64,000 bases of DNA from Flavobacteriaceae bacterium Ap0902 (GTDB taxonomy: Bacteria > Bacteroidota > Bacteroidia > Flavobacteriales > Weeksellaceae). A model generated the notes under the pieces. That model was not told where the DNA came from and did no database searches. It saw nothing but the letters and a program-made list of their open reading frames with translations. Numbering within the stretch: position 1 is the first letter of the stretch; each line of letters begins with the position of its first letter. Shown here in pieces: positions 53,223-63,023 of the stretch. The translations under genes were made by a program, and so were the position numbers. The DNA lies in the NCBI GenBank assembly GCA_009835005.1, contig WTFG01000009.1, positions 1-64,000 of the forward strand, given 5' to 3'.

Positions 53223-54851
53223 ATGAATAAAACTAAATTCATTTTATCTTTTGGTATCATGCTGTCTCTAATTCTAACTAGCTGCGGAGGCGGATCTGGA
53301 CAAGGTGGAGGTACCAAAAACTTCACAAGTAGAACGGGTTGGAAACCAAACGATTCCAAAGGTTGGATGTTCACAGGTAAAAAAGAGAAAGAAAAGGCTT
53401 GGGTAGGAATGGTACATGTAGAAGGTGGGTCATTTACCATGGGTCAAGTGAAAACAGATGTGATGCGGGATTGGAATAATACCCCGCGTAGAATGCAAGT
53501 TCGTTCTTTCTATATGGGTGATGCGGAAGTCACTAACTTTGATTATCGCCTTTATTTAACTTGGATGACCTACGTTTTCCCACCTAATAATGAGGAAAAT
53601 AGAATTATTAATGAAGGAATTTTGCCAGATACCTTGGTCTGGGGAAATAAACTCTCTAGAAATGACATCTTTGTAGATGAATATTTGAGAAATCCTTCTT
53701 TTGATTATTATCCAGTAGTAGGCGTTTCATGGTTGCAGGCAGATAGGTATTGTGATTGGCTAACAGATAGAGCCAATGAAAAAGCGATGATGGACAAAGG
53801 ATACATTAGCGATGATTTATATTTAAATCCAGATATAAATATAGGATCCAACCATTTTAATACAGAGAGGTTCCAACAAACACCAAATGAGGTGTTTGAA
53901 GGTGCTAATGTCATTGATACGGCAAGAATTTTAAAGAATGTGAAGGTTAAGAATCCAAACCCTAGAATTAATTACCGTGCTTCTATGAACTCTAATCTTG
54001 TAACCAAGTTTAGACTACCTACAGAGGCAGAGTGGGAATATGCGGCTTTAGCTTTACCTGCTGATAGAGAATATAACCAATACGAGGGGAAAGACATAGC
54101 AGGATATAATCTTAGAAAAGAGAAAGGTAGAGGACGTGGTGACTTCATGGCTAACTTTAAACAAGGACGTGGTGATTATTCTGGCATTGGTGGCTGGGGG
54201 AATGACGGTTCTGCTATCACCAATGATGTTAAAAAATTCCCTGCTAATCCATTTGGATTGTATGGAATGTTGGGCAATGTTGCAGAATGGACCGCAGATG
54301 TTTACCGCCCTATTATAGATGATGAGGCCAATGATTTCAACTATTACCGTGGGAATATTTATACAAAGAGAATAGAAAATGGACAAGGTGGTTTTGAGGT
54401 TTATGAAGAAAACGACTTAGTATATGACACACTAGATAGTGGACAGCTATTAGCAAGAGGCTTACCTGGGCAATACAAGAGAGAAGTGATAGAAGATGCT
54501 AGAGATTACCGTGATGGCGATTATAGATCATCTCTAGAGATGGCTGTTACAGATAAAGATCCTAACGCTACCAACCAAAGCATGTATAATTCTCCCGTCA
54601 AAGATTTTACAGTTTCTGATGATGGTAGAGTAGTTTTGAAGAAAGATACAGAAAAGAGAACTTCTGATATTGATAATTCCATGCGTGTAGTGAAAGGTGG
54701 TTCTTGGAAAGATGATATCTACTGGTTAGATCCAGGTCAAAGAAGGTACATGAGTGAGGGTACTGGTGCAGCTTGGGTTGGTTTCCGTGTAGCACAAGAT
54801 TATACAGGTAATGAGGAAATGGGAAGCAAGAGAAAGAAACGTGGTTTGTAA
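53223..54851 (+). CDS. gldJ: Gliding motility lipoprotein GldJ
   Basis: 542 residues from the ATG at 53223. This start gives a clean lipoprotein signal (NKTKFILSFGIMLSLILTSC). The ATG at 53205 would add six polar residues. The body has a formylglycine-generating-enzyme-like fold: VHVEGGSFTMGQ, EVTNFDYRLYLTWM, FRLPTEAEWEYAAL, GLYGMLGNVAEWTADVY and VVKGGSWKDDIYWL. GldJ is required for gliding and for stability of the GldK/T9SS ring parts. A hairpin terminator follows and then murF, an order common in flavobacteria. Confidence 0.95.
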   Translation: MNKTKFILSFGIMLSLILTSCGGGSGQGGGTKNFTSRTGWKPNDSKGWMFTGKKEKEKAWVGMVHVEGGSFTMGQVKTDVMRDWNNTPRRMQVRSFYMGDAEVTNFDYRLYLTWMTYVFPPNNEENRIINEGILPDTLVWGNKLSRNDIFVDEYLRNPSFDYYPVVGVSWLQADRYCDWLTDRANEKAMMDKGYISDDLYLNPDINIGSNHFNTERFQQTPNEVFEGANVIDTARILKNVKVKNPNPRINYRASMNSNLVTKFRLPTEAEWEYAALALPADREYNQYEGKDIAGYNLRKEKGRGRGDFMANFKQGRGDYSGIGGWGNDGSAITNDVKKFPANPFGLYGMLGNVAEWTADVYRPIIDDEANDFNYYRGNIYTKRIENGQGGFEVYEENDLVYDTLDSGQLLARGLPGQYKREVIEDARDYRDGDYRSSLEMAVTDKDPNATNQSMYNSPVKDFTVSDDGRVVLKKDTEKRTSDIDNSMRVVKGGSWKDDIYWLDPGQRRYMSEGTGAAWVGFRVAQDYTGNEEMGSKRKKRGL

Positions 54852-54875
54852 TCCATTTCTATCAAATTTCATATA

Positions 54876-54906
54876 AGAGACTCTAAATTAGAGTCTCTTT
54901 TTTTAT
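54876..54906 (+). terminator. Rho-independent terminator after gldJ
   Basis: AGAGACTCT (54876-54884) pairs perfectly with AGAGTCTCT (54890-54898) around AAATT and is followed by seven or more T residues. Confidence 0.88.
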
Positions 54907-54927
54907 TTAATTTTTTATCTTTAGCGC

Positions 54928-56205
54928 ATGAATTTAGAGAAACTATATAACCTATTTTTAAAGTCTACAGGCGTATGTACAGACACCAGACAATTAAAAA
55001 AAGGTAATTTATACATTGCCCTAAAAGGGGATCATTTTGATGGAAATAAATTTGCACAATCTGCTATTGAAAAAGGAGCCATTGCAGCCATTGTAGATGA
55101 AGAGAATGATGCGATTAAAACGAGCAAGATATATTTAGTAGAAGACGGTTTGGTATTTTTACAATTGCTTGCCCAACACCATAGAAGACAATTAAAGACA
55201 CCCATTATTAGCCTCACGGGGAGTAATGGGAAAACTACCACGAAGGAACTCATTGCCACCTGCCTTTCTCAAAAATTTACAGTAGCTTATACCCAAGGAA
55301 ACCTCAACAATCACATCGGGGTACCCTTAACCTTATTAAAGATTACAAAAGAACATGATTTTGCCATTGTAGAAATGGGAGCGAATCATCAAAAAGAGAT
55401 TGAATTGTTATGCGCTATCGCGGAACCTGATTATGGCTATATCACGAACTTCGGGAAAGCACATTTAGAAGGATTCGGTGGGTTTGAAGGTGTAGTAAAG
55501 GGTAAATCAGAATTATATGATTATTTAAGAGCCCATAATAAAACTGCTATTGTAAATCTGGATGACCCTATCCAAATAGAAAAATCAGAAGGATTGGATC
55601 AGATAACATTTGGTTTTGATACGGAAGCACAATATAATTTTAAGCAAAACAGTAAGCATGGCTATGCTGGAATTTCATATCATGGAAAAGAATTAGAATC
55701 TCATCTTTCTGGCGCTTATAATGAGACTAATATCGCTGCAGCAGTAACGATAGCATTATATTTTGGCATTGAAATAGAGAAAATCCAAAAGGGCTTAAGT
55801 CAATATATTCCAAAGATTAACCGTTCACAAGAAATAGAAAAATCTGGTTTTCTAATTTTATTAGATGCCTACAATGCCAATCCTAGTTCTATGGAAGTGG
55901 CATTGTCCAATTTCTCCCAAAAATCAGGAACTAAAACAGCTATTCTGGGTGATATGTTTGAACTTGGGATATCCTCTGCAAAAGAACATCAGCGTATAAG
56001 TGACTTAGCAGCGTCTTTGAATTTTGAACAAATATTCCTAATAGGAGAAAATTTCCATCACGTCCAGGCTCCTTCTTCTATTCTAAAATTTAAAACCAGA
56101 GAAGATTACATCAAATATCTTAAAAATAACCCACCAAAAACAGAAAATATATTAATCAAGGGATCTCGTGGAATGGCATTAGAAAAGATATTAGAGTTTA
56201 TTTAA
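54928..56205 (+). CDS. murF: UDP-N-acetylmuramoyl-tripeptide--D-alanyl-D-alanine ligase
   Basis: A 425-residue Mur ligase. The N-terminal domain has GVCTDTRQLKKGNLYIALKG, the ATP loop is LTGSNGKTTTKEL, and NLNNHIGVPLTLL and LLDAYNANPSSM are MurF-specific. It adds D-Ala-D-Ala to the peptidoglycan precursor in the cytoplasm. It starts 22 bases after the gldJ terminator, so read-through or an unrecognised promoter must drive it. Its last 8 bases overlap the convergent TatD gene. Confidence 0.95.
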   Translation: MNLEKLYNLFLKSTGVCTDTRQLKKGNLYIALKGDHFDGNKFAQSAIEKGAIAAIVDEENDAIKTSKIYLVEDGLVFLQLLAQHHRRQLKTPIISLTGSNGKTTTKELIATCLSQKFTVAYTQGNLNNHIGVPLTLLKITKEHDFAIVEMGANHQKEIELLCAIAEPDYGYITNFGKAHLEGFGGFEGVVKGKSELYDYLRAHNKTAIVNLDDPIQIEKSEGLDQITFGFDTEAQYNFKQNSKHGYAGISYHGKELESHLSGAYNETNIAAAVTIALYFGIEIEKIQKGLSQYIPKINRSQEIEKSGFLILLDAYNANPSSMEVALSNFSQKSGTKTAILGDMFELGISSAKEHQRISDLAASLNFEQIFLIGENFHHVQAPSSILKFKTREDYIKYLKNNPPKTENILIKGSRGMALEKILEFI

Positions 56206-56959
56206 AAATTCTTTTGGCATTTTGGGTTGTAATTTCTTCTATTTCTTTGGGTGAAACCTGATATATAGAAGATAGTTTTTCCACTACCAGCGGAATATAA
56301 GCAGGTTCATTTCTTTTGCCACGGTATGGAACTGGCGCCAAATAAGGCGCATCCGTTTCTAATACGATATGTTCTAGATCTATCTCATCCAAGAATTTAT
56401 CTATTTTCCCATTTTTAAAGGTAACCACGCCCCCAATACCCAAGGCGAATCCCAAATCAATGGCACGCTTAGCATCCTCTATAGTTCCTGTGAAGCAATG
56501 GAATATACCAAATAAATCCGCTGAGTTTTTGTTTTCTAAAACTTCAAAAGTTTCTAAAAAGCTGTTTCTAGTATGGATGACAATCGGCAGTTTTTTCTCT
56601 TTTGCCCAATCAATTTGAATGGAAAAAGCTTCTTGTTGTTGATTCAAAAATGTTTTGTCCCAATATAGATCAATGCCAATTTCACCTACTGCAGCAAAGG
56701 AACGCCTATCTAACCATGTTTTCACTTTTTCTAATTCTTCTAGGTAGTTTTCTGTGACAGAAGTTGGATGCAACCCCATCATGAGATGCATTATTTCTGG
56801 ATATTTTTGCTCTACATCTAACATTCTTTCTGTATAGGTGGAATCAATCGCAGGCAGATAAAACTCCCCCACTCCACTATCTAAGGCTCTTTGTATGACC
56901 TTGTCTCTATCTTCATCAAACTTTTCAGAATATATATGGTTATGCGTATCAATCAACAT
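56198..56959 (-). CDS. TatD-family metal-dependent hydrolase
   Basis: A 253-residue TIM-barrel hydrolase. The metal ligands are in LIDTHNHIYSEKF, VGEIGIDLYWD, VIHTRNS, FHCFTGT and ETDAPYLAPVPYRGKRNEP. Members are Mg-dependent 3'-5' DNases or amidohydrolases of broad role. It is the last gene of a three-gene minus-strand unit and overlaps the GSCFA gene by 11 bases. Confidence 0.93.
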   Translation of the reverse strand: MLIDTHNHIYSEKFDEDRDKVIQRALDSGVGEFYLPAIDSTYTERMLDVEQKYPEIMHLMMGLHPTSVTENYLEELEKVKTWLDRRSFAAVGEIGIDLYWDKTFLNQQQEAFSIQIDWAKEKKLPIVIHTRNSFLETFEVLENKNSADLFGIFHCFTGTIEDAKRAIDLGFALGIGGVVTFKNGKIDKFLDEIDLEHIVLETDAPYLAPVPYRGKRNEPAYIPLVVEKLSSIYQVSPKEIEEITTQNAKRIFK

Positions 56960-57944
56960 GAATTTGGTTTTTTAATATTTGTATTTCCTCGTTTAAAGCA
57001 CTAGCGTTTAAATGTTTTTTTAATTCCAGCGCTTTTTTAAGTGTTTCATATAAAAACTTCTTATGATGCATAGAGGTTGGATTAACTGGCTTATGTGCAA
57101 CTGCTTTTTGAATTTTTTCAATCTGATTATTGAATGAAATCGTTTCTTCTGAGAAATAAGATGCACTAAATTTATTCCAAACATATTGCAATCCCAAATC
57201 ATTTAAATGCGCTAAACCATCTGCATAATAACGATAATCCCGTAACTCATCTAATACAACTTCATAAGATGGAAAGTATTGAACCTCTGAAAACTCTTGT
57301 AAAACCTGGTGTAAAGCTGTATGTAAAATACCCTTACTCACATTATTTTCTCTGAATCCATCCCTAATATGACGAACGGGACTTATTGTAAAAATAATCT
57401 TCGCATGCGGTAGAACATCAAAAACCTTTAGGATTAATTTTTTGATTGAATCATAAACCTCTTTTGGGCTAAGCAATCTTTTTTCAAAATTAACTTGCGG
57501 AATCTTATGGCAGTTACTCACAAAAAACGCTCCTTGTGTTAAATAATATGCCCAAGCCGTGCCAAAGGTGAAAATCAATACATCAGTTTCTGACAAAAAA
57601 GAATTAGCCTCATCTATCTTCTCATTAATTGTCGTGAGTATAATCTCTTTTTTAGGGTTAGAAAATAGTGTACTGTGATCCCAACTAAAGTATAACCCTT
57701 GATGATGAAAAATTTCTGTTTCTAGATAATGCTCTCTTGCATAAATACGATTGAATGTATTCTCTATGGCCATAGGGTGAAATTGAGTCCCAAAAGGATT
57801 CACCATCGCTTGAAATTCAGCATCCATTAAACGTTGCCCCATTTCTGCAGCAAAGCAAGATCCTATACAGAGAATCTTGCTTTGATGATTAATTTTATAA
57901 ATAGACGGCTGAATAGGAACTTCAGAAAAAAGTTTCATTTTCAT
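56949..57944 (-). CDS. GSCFA-domain protein
   Basis: A 331-residue protein with the name-giving motif in ILCIGSCFAAEMGQRL, then NPFGTQFHP and FTISPVRHIRDG. GSCFA proteins are SGNH-like hydrolases of unknown substrate that are common in Bacteroidota. It has no signal peptide. It is translationally coupled to the polyprenyl synthetase upstream (shared TAATG) and to tatD downstream. Confidence 0.88.
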   Translation of the reverse strand: MKMKLFSEVPIQPSIYKINHQSKILCIGSCFAAEMGQRLMDAEFQAMVNPFGTQFHPMAIENTFNRIYAREHYLETEIFHHQGLYFSWDHSTLFSNPKKEIILTTINEKIDEANSFLSETDVLIFTFGTAWAYYLTQGAFFVSNCHKIPQVNFEKRLLSPKEVYDSIKKLILKVFDVLPHAKIIFTISPVRHIRDGFRENNVSKGILHTALHQVLQEFSEVQYFPSYEVVLDELRDYRYYADGLAHLNDLGLQYVWNKFSASYFSEETISFNNQIEKIQKAVAHKPVNPTSMHHKKFLYETLKKALELKKHLNASALNEEIQILKNQIHVD

Positions 57945-58915
57945 TAAAAACTTCTACCAATTAAATTTGCATTAAACTCCTCTAAAACGCTAAGATCCAT
58001 TTTATTTCCTTTGACTTCATGAAGTTCTTCATTAGCGATTCTCGTATACTTTTCTATTTCAAACTCTACAATTTTATCTATGCGTAAAGCTTTAAATATA
58101 TTTTCTACGCTATATATTTTATCTATGTTATCTGTCTGGCTATTATACCAATAAGTCAATTCTTCTTTTTGTTCTGTGTTTGACAATTCCATGGCTTTAA
58201 TATATAGAATCGTCTTCTTATTTTCAAAAATATCTCCTGCATGTTTTTTTCCTACTAAATCCTTGTCCCCATATACATCTAGTAAATCATCTTTTAATTG
58301 AAAAGCAATTCCCAAGTTTTTACCAAAGTTATAAATGTGCTCAACATCCTCATCTGATGCATTGGCAATTACAGCCCCAATTTTGAAAGCTGTTGCAGCA
58401 AGCGAACCAGTTTTATAATAAATCATCTGTAGATACTCCTCTTCTGTAACCTTTTCTTGGGTTTCAAAATTTAAATCATATTGTTGTCCTTCACAAACTT
58501 TGATGGCCGCTTCAGAGAATATTTGGCAAACCTTCTTAAACTTATCGGCTGGCAAATCTTCTAAGTATTGATAGGCTTTGATTAATAAAGCATCACCAGA
58601 AAGAATAGCACTATCCACGGTATATTTCTCATGCACGGTAGTTTTACCCCTTCTTAAAGGTGCCTTATCCATAATATCATCATGCATAAGTGTGAAATTA
58701 TGGAAGAATTCTATGGCCAAACTTGGTTTAATAGCCTCTTGTAAATCCCCACCAAAAAAGTCGCAAGTCAATAGCGTTATAATGGGCCTTAATCGCTTGC
58801 CCCCAAGATTTAATATATAATTAATAGGTTCGTACAATTTCTGAGGTTCTTGTTGAAACTCGTGTTTTTGCAAATTCTTTTGAAATAAATCTAAATATTG
58901 ATTCAGGTTTTCCAT
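57944..58915 (-). CDS. Polyprenyl (isoprenoid) diphosphate synthase
   Basis: A 323-residue trans-prenyltransferase. The first Asp-rich motif is LMHDDIMDKAPLRRGKTTVH and the second is FQLKDDLLDVYGDKDLVGKK. GGKRLRP at the N-terminus binds IPP. Chain length is not predictable with confidence. The small residues before the first motif allow a C15-C20 or longer product. It probably supplies quinone or carrier-lipid precursors and heads the operon with GSCFA and tatD. Confidence 0.9.
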   Translation of the reverse strand: MENLNQYLDLFQKNLQKHEFQQEPQKLYEPINYILNLGGKRLRPIITLLTCDFFGGDLQEAIKPSLAIEFFHNFTLMHDDIMDKAPLRRGKTTVHEKYTVDSAILSGDALLIKAYQYLEDLPADKFKKVCQIFSEAAIKVCEGQQYDLNFETQEKVTEEEYLQMIYYKTGSLAATAFKIGAVIANASDEDVEHIYNFGKNLGIAFQLKDDLLDVYGDKDLVGKKHAGDIFENKKTILYIKAMELSNTEQKEELTYWYNSQTDNIDKIYSVENIFKALRIDKIVEFEIEKYTRIANEELHEVKGNKMDLSVLEEFNANLIGRSF

Positions 58916-59040
58916 AATGATATCTTGATATGTAAATATACATGATGGTATTAAATTACGCTAAACAAAATTTGATAATTATTGATTGTGCTTATAATTT
59001 CATCTCTAATTTCAAGATTTTATAAGAAAAGAATGCTTTG

Positions 59041-59048
59041 TACTTTTG
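59041..59048 (+). promoter_or_regulatory. -7 promoter element (TACTTTTG)
   Basis: An exact TAnnTTTG match 41 bases before the ArsC/Spx-like ATG, in the gap divergent from the polyprenyl synthetase gene. A weaker minus-strand box (TATATTTA) occurs near 58933 for the synthetase. Confidence 0.5.
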
Positions 59049-59089
59049 CGTACTGAATTTGCAATGCATTGTTTCTTAAAAAAATAATT

Positions 59090-59440
59090 ATGAAGAAGTT
59101 TTTCTATTTATCTACCTGTACTACTTGCAAAAATATAATGAAAGAATTGGATCTATCTGATTTTGAGTTACAAGATATTAAATCTAATCCGTTGACAGCG
59201 GAACAATTAGAATATTTAAAAAATCTTGCGGGTAGTTATGAATCTCTATTTTCTCGCAGAGCACAACTTTATAAAAAACTAGGATTAAAAGATCAAGCGT
59301 TGACAGAAGATGATTATAAAAAATATTTACTAGAACATTACACTTTTTTAAAGCGCCCTGTTCTAGTAAATAATACTGAAATCTTCATTGGCAGTAGCTC
59401 TAAGACGAAAGAATCTTTAAAAGAGCATTTCGGAAAATAA
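59090..59440 (+). CDS. ArsC/Spx-family thioredoxin-fold protein
   Basis: 116 residues from the ATG at 59090 (a TTG at 59069 is less likely). The N-terminus FFYLSTCTTCKNIM has a Cys-x2-Cys motif in the place of the ArsC Cys. SLFSRRAQLYKKL and FLKRPVLV are the conserved central and C-terminal blocks of the YffB/ArsC/Spx family. Function in arsenate reduction is not certain, and a general redox or regulatory role is equally possible. It converges on gldC with one base between the stops. Confidence 0.85.
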   Translation: MKKFFYLSTCTTCKNIMKELDLSDFELQDIKSNPLTAEQLEYLKNLAGSYESLFSRRAQLYKKLGLKDQALTEDDYKKYLLEHYTFLKRPVLVNNTEIFIGSSSKTKESLKEHFGK

Positions 59441-59441
59441 A

Positions 59442-59768
59442 TCACTCTCTTAATCCTGCTTCCACTGCAAATTCCTCTGCAAACAATCTAATTTTATGTG
59501 CCACGTCATCCTCTGAAGTTGCTCGTGCATAGGTATTGGCCATGGTTGCAAACATTTGGTGAAAGAATATCTTCATATCATCCATAGGCATTTCCTTGGT
59601 CCATAAGTCTATGCGTAATGCCTCTTTTTTTTCCTCATCCCAGACGGTGAGCATTAGCGCTTTGGTTTCTTGCTTCTCTATGCCCCCATCCTTAGCAGAC
59701 CAATGTAATTCCTCTGGCACATGATTCTCATCTAAAGTTACTTCTATATTGATATTTGATTTCTTCAT
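59442..59768 (-). CDS. gldC: Gliding motility protein GldC
   Basis: A 108-residue soluble protein. INIEVTLDENHVPEELHWSA and EALRIDLWTKEMPMDDMKIFFHQMF are characteristic of GldC. It is known to be found next to gldB and to enhance gliding without being essential. It lies 34 bases downstream of gldB on the same strand. Confidence 0.93.
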   Translation of the reverse strand: MKKSNINIEVTLDENHVPEELHWSAKDGGIEKQETKALMLTVWDEEKKEALRIDLWTKEMPMDDMKIFFHQMFATMANTYARATSEDDVAHKIRLFAEEFAVEAGLRE

Positions 59769-59802
59769 ATATTTTAATTTAATAAGTGTTTTTATTTACA
59801 TA

Positions 59803-60783
59803 TTATTTCGTAGGCTTATAACCAGATGCTGTGAATATCGCTTGATAATCTTCATCGGCTAAAAATTCTTGTAGCGTAATCTCCTCATGTTTTTCTAAAT
59901 AAACACGGCAAATTTGCCACCCCATCCAAGCACCGATTTTACCTGGCGTTTCCGCATCATTATCTGCATAAAATTTAGAGAATGGCGTTTCATCTATAAA
60001 CCTCGCATCTAATTTTTTATCATCGCTGTAGAATAACTCTTGTTCTGTGAAGTACATATAGACATTCGCTTCATTGGTCCTAGCCCAATCTATTTGTTCT
60101 TGGGTATAACCTATCTTTAAAGCATCGGAAGTTTTGGGTAATAAAGCATCCTGAACTATCAATAATTTACCTTCATAAATCATTTTTTCTATGAACCGTC
60201 TTTTGCGTATATCATAATTCACCATGTGATCTGCTATGCTTCTCACTACTTTTGGTTTAAAATCTGCAGGATTCATCTGCTGCCTAAAATATCCAGGAAT
60301 ATTCATTTGATTATATGCTTCTGCTTTTTCTCCCAAAAACCAATCAAGACCAATCACCATTTCTTTGGTTTTGGGATAATACAAAACAGGATTTTGGTAA
60401 TCTAATTCTCCCGTGAATAAATATACTTGAGGTAGCTCAAAGGTTGGATAATAATGTTTGAGCCGAACAAATATATCTTGCAAAGAATCTTGAATACTTT
60501 CTTCTTTAAAGATTAGATTCACCTCCTCATTTAATGTATGACTAAATTCATCCCTTCTGCGCTCATTCAAAAGTGAATCTGGTGCGTTCAAGAAAAATTC
60601 TGGGAATTGATTTTTCAAATACGCATTAGATACCTCTAAATTATAATAGGATTTTGATACATTCTTCAATACCACATCTTCTGTCAATGGTTCTACTTCT
60701 ATATCCCATCGCTCTTTGGAATTGTTTGAGCAACTCCACGTTAAGATTAAAATAAATAAAACTAAAACTTTATTTACATTCAT
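59803..60783 (-). CDS. gldB: Gliding motility lipoprotein GldB
   Basis: 326 residues from the ATG at 60783, which gives a lipoprotein signal (VNKVLVLFILILTWSC). A TTG at 60807 would add eight residues before it and is unlikely. The body contains FPEFFLNAPD, YFRQQMNPADF and IGAWMGWQICRVYLEKH, typical of GldB. It is a cell-envelope lipoprotein needed for gliding and T9SS function. It shares a short divergent promoter region with nadE. Confidence 0.93.
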   Translation of the reverse strand: MNVNKVLVLFILILTWSCSNNSKERWDIEVEPLTEDVVLKNVSKSYYNLEVSNAYLKNQFPEFFLNAPDSLLNERRRDEFSHTLNEEVNLIFKEESIQDSLQDIFVRLKHYYPTFELPQVYLFTGELDYQNPVLYYPKTKEMVIGLDWFLGEKAEAYNQMNIPGYFRQQMNPADFKPKVVRSIADHMVNYDIRKRRFIEKMIYEGKLLIVQDALLPKTSDALKIGYTQEQIDWARTNEANVYMYFTEQELFYSDDKKLDARFIDETPFSKFYADNDAETPGKIGAWMGWQICRVYLEKHEEITLQEFLADEDYQAIFTASGYKPTK

Positions 60784-60804
60784 TACCTTTACATTTCTAA
60801 GAGA

Positions 60805-60812
60805 CAAACTTA
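60805..60812 (-). promoter_or_regulatory. gldB: -7 promoter element (TAAGTTTG, minus strand) of gldB-gldC
   Basis: The plus strand reads CAAACTTA, giving TAAGTTTG on the minus strand, 21 bases before the gldB ATG. On the plus strand TACATTTC (60790-60797, last base off consensus) may serve nadE, so the two promoters would overlap. Confidence 0.45.
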
Positions 60813-60817
60813 CAAAA

Positions 60818-61606
60818 ATGCAGACGAAAGAAGTGATAAAATATATTGTCCAGTGGTTGGATGACTATGTAAACAATGCGCAAATGAATGGTTTTGTGAT
60901 TGGTATATCTGGTGGTATAGACTCCGCAGTTACCTCTACCCTAGCCGCTATGACAGGAAAACCCTTGCTGGTACTAGAAATGCCCATTCATCAAGCGCAA
61001 GATCAAGTTACACGTGGACAAGAACATATCGCATGGCTTAAATCTAAATTTGATAATGTACGCGATGCGAAAATAGATCTTACAGCAACTTTTGATGAGT
61101 TGGTGAAGGCAGTAGACGTGGATGAGAATGACCCAGAGTGGGAATTATCTTTGGCCAACACCAGAGCGCGGCTACGCATGACTACCTTATACTATTTTGC
61201 GGGACTTCACCGTTATTTAGTTACGGGTACAGGAAACAAAATAGAGGATTTTGGCGTTGGATTCTTCACCAAATATGGTGATGGCGGCGTAGATATTTCA
61301 CCTATTGCAGATTTGCTGAAAAGTGAAGTTTTTGCCTTGGCCAGAGAATTAAACATTGTAGAATCTATCCAACAGGCACAGCCCACAGACGGGCTTTGGG
61401 CAGATGAGAGAACAGATGAGGAGCAGATGGGTGCCACTTATGATGAATTAGAATGGGCCCAGAAGATTTATAAAGAAAAAAAACCAGCGGATTTCACAGG
61501 CAGAAAAAGAGAAGTTTTAGAAATATTCAATAGACTTAATCGCGCCATGCAACATAAAATTAAACCCATCCCTGTCGCAGAAATCCCACAAGAATTGAAA
61601 GATTAA
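60818..61606 (+). CDS. nadE: NH3-dependent NAD+ synthetase
   Basis: 262 residues from the ATG at 60818. An upstream extension to 60716 is open but overlaps gldB and lacks homology. The PP-loop is VIGISGGIDSAV. GTGNKIEDFGVGFFTKYGDGGVDI and AQPTDGLWADERTDEEQMGATYDELE are NadE signatures. It amidates nicotinate adenine dinucleotide to NAD+ and has no glutaminase domain. It is followed one base later by rlmD. Confidence 0.95.
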   Translation: MQTKEVIKYIVQWLDDYVNNAQMNGFVIGISGGIDSAVTSTLAAMTGKPLLVLEMPIHQAQDQVTRGQEHIAWLKSKFDNVRDAKIDLTATFDELVKAVDVDENDPEWELSLANTRARLRMTTLYYFAGLHRYLVTGTGNKIEDFGVGFFTKYGDGGVDISPIADLLKSEVFALARELNIVESIQQAQPTDGLWADERTDEEQMGATYDELEWAQKIYKEKKPADFTGRKREVLEIFNRLNRAMQHKIKPIPVAEIPQELKD

Positions 61607-61607
61607 T

Positions 61608-63023
61608 ATGAGTAGAAAGAATAGAGGACCCTTTATTATCCAAGATATAGAACTATTTACCGCTGGCTCTAAAGGTGCGGCTATTGGCAAAACCAAGGAA
61701 GGCAAAACCGTATTGGTGAAAAACGGTGTGCCTGGGGATGTAGTGGATATACGCGTCACCAAAAAGAACAGAAAATATATACAGGGAACTGTAGTAGCCA
61801 TACACAAAAAATCTGAATACAGAAAACAACCAGAATGTCATCATTTTGGCATCTGTGGCGGATGCAAGTGGCAGAATATGCGCTATGACATACAATTACA
61901 TTACAAACATAAAGAAGTCAAAGATCACCTGGAGCGTATTGGGAAAGTTTCTACAGAAAATATGGCACCTATTATAGGTTCAGAGGAAATCTATTTTTAT
62001 AGAAACAAGATGGAATTTTCTTTTTCTAACCAAAGTTGGATAACAGAAGAGGAAATCAAAAGTGGTAAAGAAATAAAAGACCGTGATGCATTAGGTTTTC
62101 ATATCCCTGGAATGTGGAGCAAAATTTTAGACATAGAAAAATGTTGGTTACAGACAGATCCCTCTAATACAATTAGAAATGAGGTGAAAAATTATGCCAA
62201 AGCCAATGATTTGGAATTCTTTGATCCCGTAGCGCAAAGTGGTTTTTTGAGAACGCTAATGATCAGAACTTCCACCACTGGAGAAGTGATGGTTCTATTT
62301 CAATTATTTAAAGAGGACCAGGATGCACGTGAGGCTTTATTGAATCATATTCAGTCTAAATTCCCAGCGATTACAAGTATTTTATATGCGATTAATCCCA
62401 AAGGAAATGATTCTGTATATGATTTGGATATCCAGACTTATGCTGGCCAAGACTATATCACAGAGGAAATGGAAGGGTTAAAGTTTAAAATTGGGCCTAA
62501 AAGTTTTTATCAAACCAATCCTAAACAAGCGGAAACTTTGTATAATGTGGCTAGGGATTTTGCTGATTTAAAGGGAGATGAAGTGGTGTATGATTTATAT
62601 ACGGGCACTGGAACCATTGCACAATTTGTATCTAAAAAGGCGAAGAAAGTAGTAGGTGTAGAATCTGTACAAGAAGCCATAAATGCAGCCAAAGAAAATG
62701 CCAAAGCCAATGGTATAGAAAATACGGCATTCATTTGTGGAGACATGAAAGATGTTTTCACCCATGAATTTGTACAATTACACGGGAGACCAAATGTGAT
62801 TATCACAGATCCGCCAAGAGATGGAATGCACCAAAAGGTAATTGAAAACATTTTGAATATTGCACCAGAAAAAGTGGTTTATGTAAGTTGTAATTCTGCA
62901 ACCCAAGCAAGAGATTTAGCCTTAATGAAAGAACATTATGCTATAGAGAAAATTCAACCTGTGGATATGTTTCCACAAACGCATCATGTAGAAAATGTGG
63001 CTTTATTAACTAAAAAGAAATAA
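61608..63023 (+). CDS. rlmD: 23S rRNA (uracil-C5)-methyltransferase RlmD/RumA
   Basis: 471 residues. The N-terminal TRAM domain (about 12-65) has TKEGKTVLVKNGVPGDVV. The iron-sulfur cysteines are in CHHFGICGGCKW with a later Cys in IEKCWLQ. The SAM motif is VYDLYTGTGTIAQF, followed by ITDPPRDGMHQKV. The catalytic Cys is in VVYVSCNSATQARDL. It methylates U1939-type uridine of 23S rRNA. The DUF6452 gene starts directly after its stop. Confidence 0.94.
   Translation: MSRKNRGPFIIQDIELFTAGSKGAAIGKTKEGKTVLVKNGVPGDVVDIRVTKKNRKYIQGTVVAIHKKSEYRKQPECHHFGICGGCKWQNMRYDIQLHYKHKEVKDHLERIGKVSTENMAPIIGSEEIYFYRNKMEFSFSNQSWITEEEIKSGKEIKDRDALGFHIPGMWSKILDIEKCWLQTDPSNTIRNEVKNYAKANDLEFFDPVAQSGFLRTLMIRTSTTGEVMVLFQLFKEDQDAREALLNHIQSKFPAITSILYAINPKGNDSVYDLDIQTYAGQDYITEEMEGLKFKIGPKSFYQTNPKQAETLYNVARDFADLKGDEVVYDLYTGTGTIAQFVSKKAKKVVGVESVQEAINAAKENAKANGIENTAFICGDMKDVFTHEFVQLHGRPNVIITDPPRDGMHQKVIENILNIAPEKVVYVSCNSATQARDLALMKEHYAIEKIQPVDMFPQTHHVENVALLTKKK

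Noticed and set aside
54916-54923. TATCTTTA as a promoter for murF
   Set aside because: It misses the final G of TAnnTTTG and lies only 4 bases from the ATG, too close for a normal leader.
60716-60817. Upstream extension of nadE
   Set aside because: It is antisense to the gldB start and its residues do not resemble NadE. The ATG at 60818 fits the family start.
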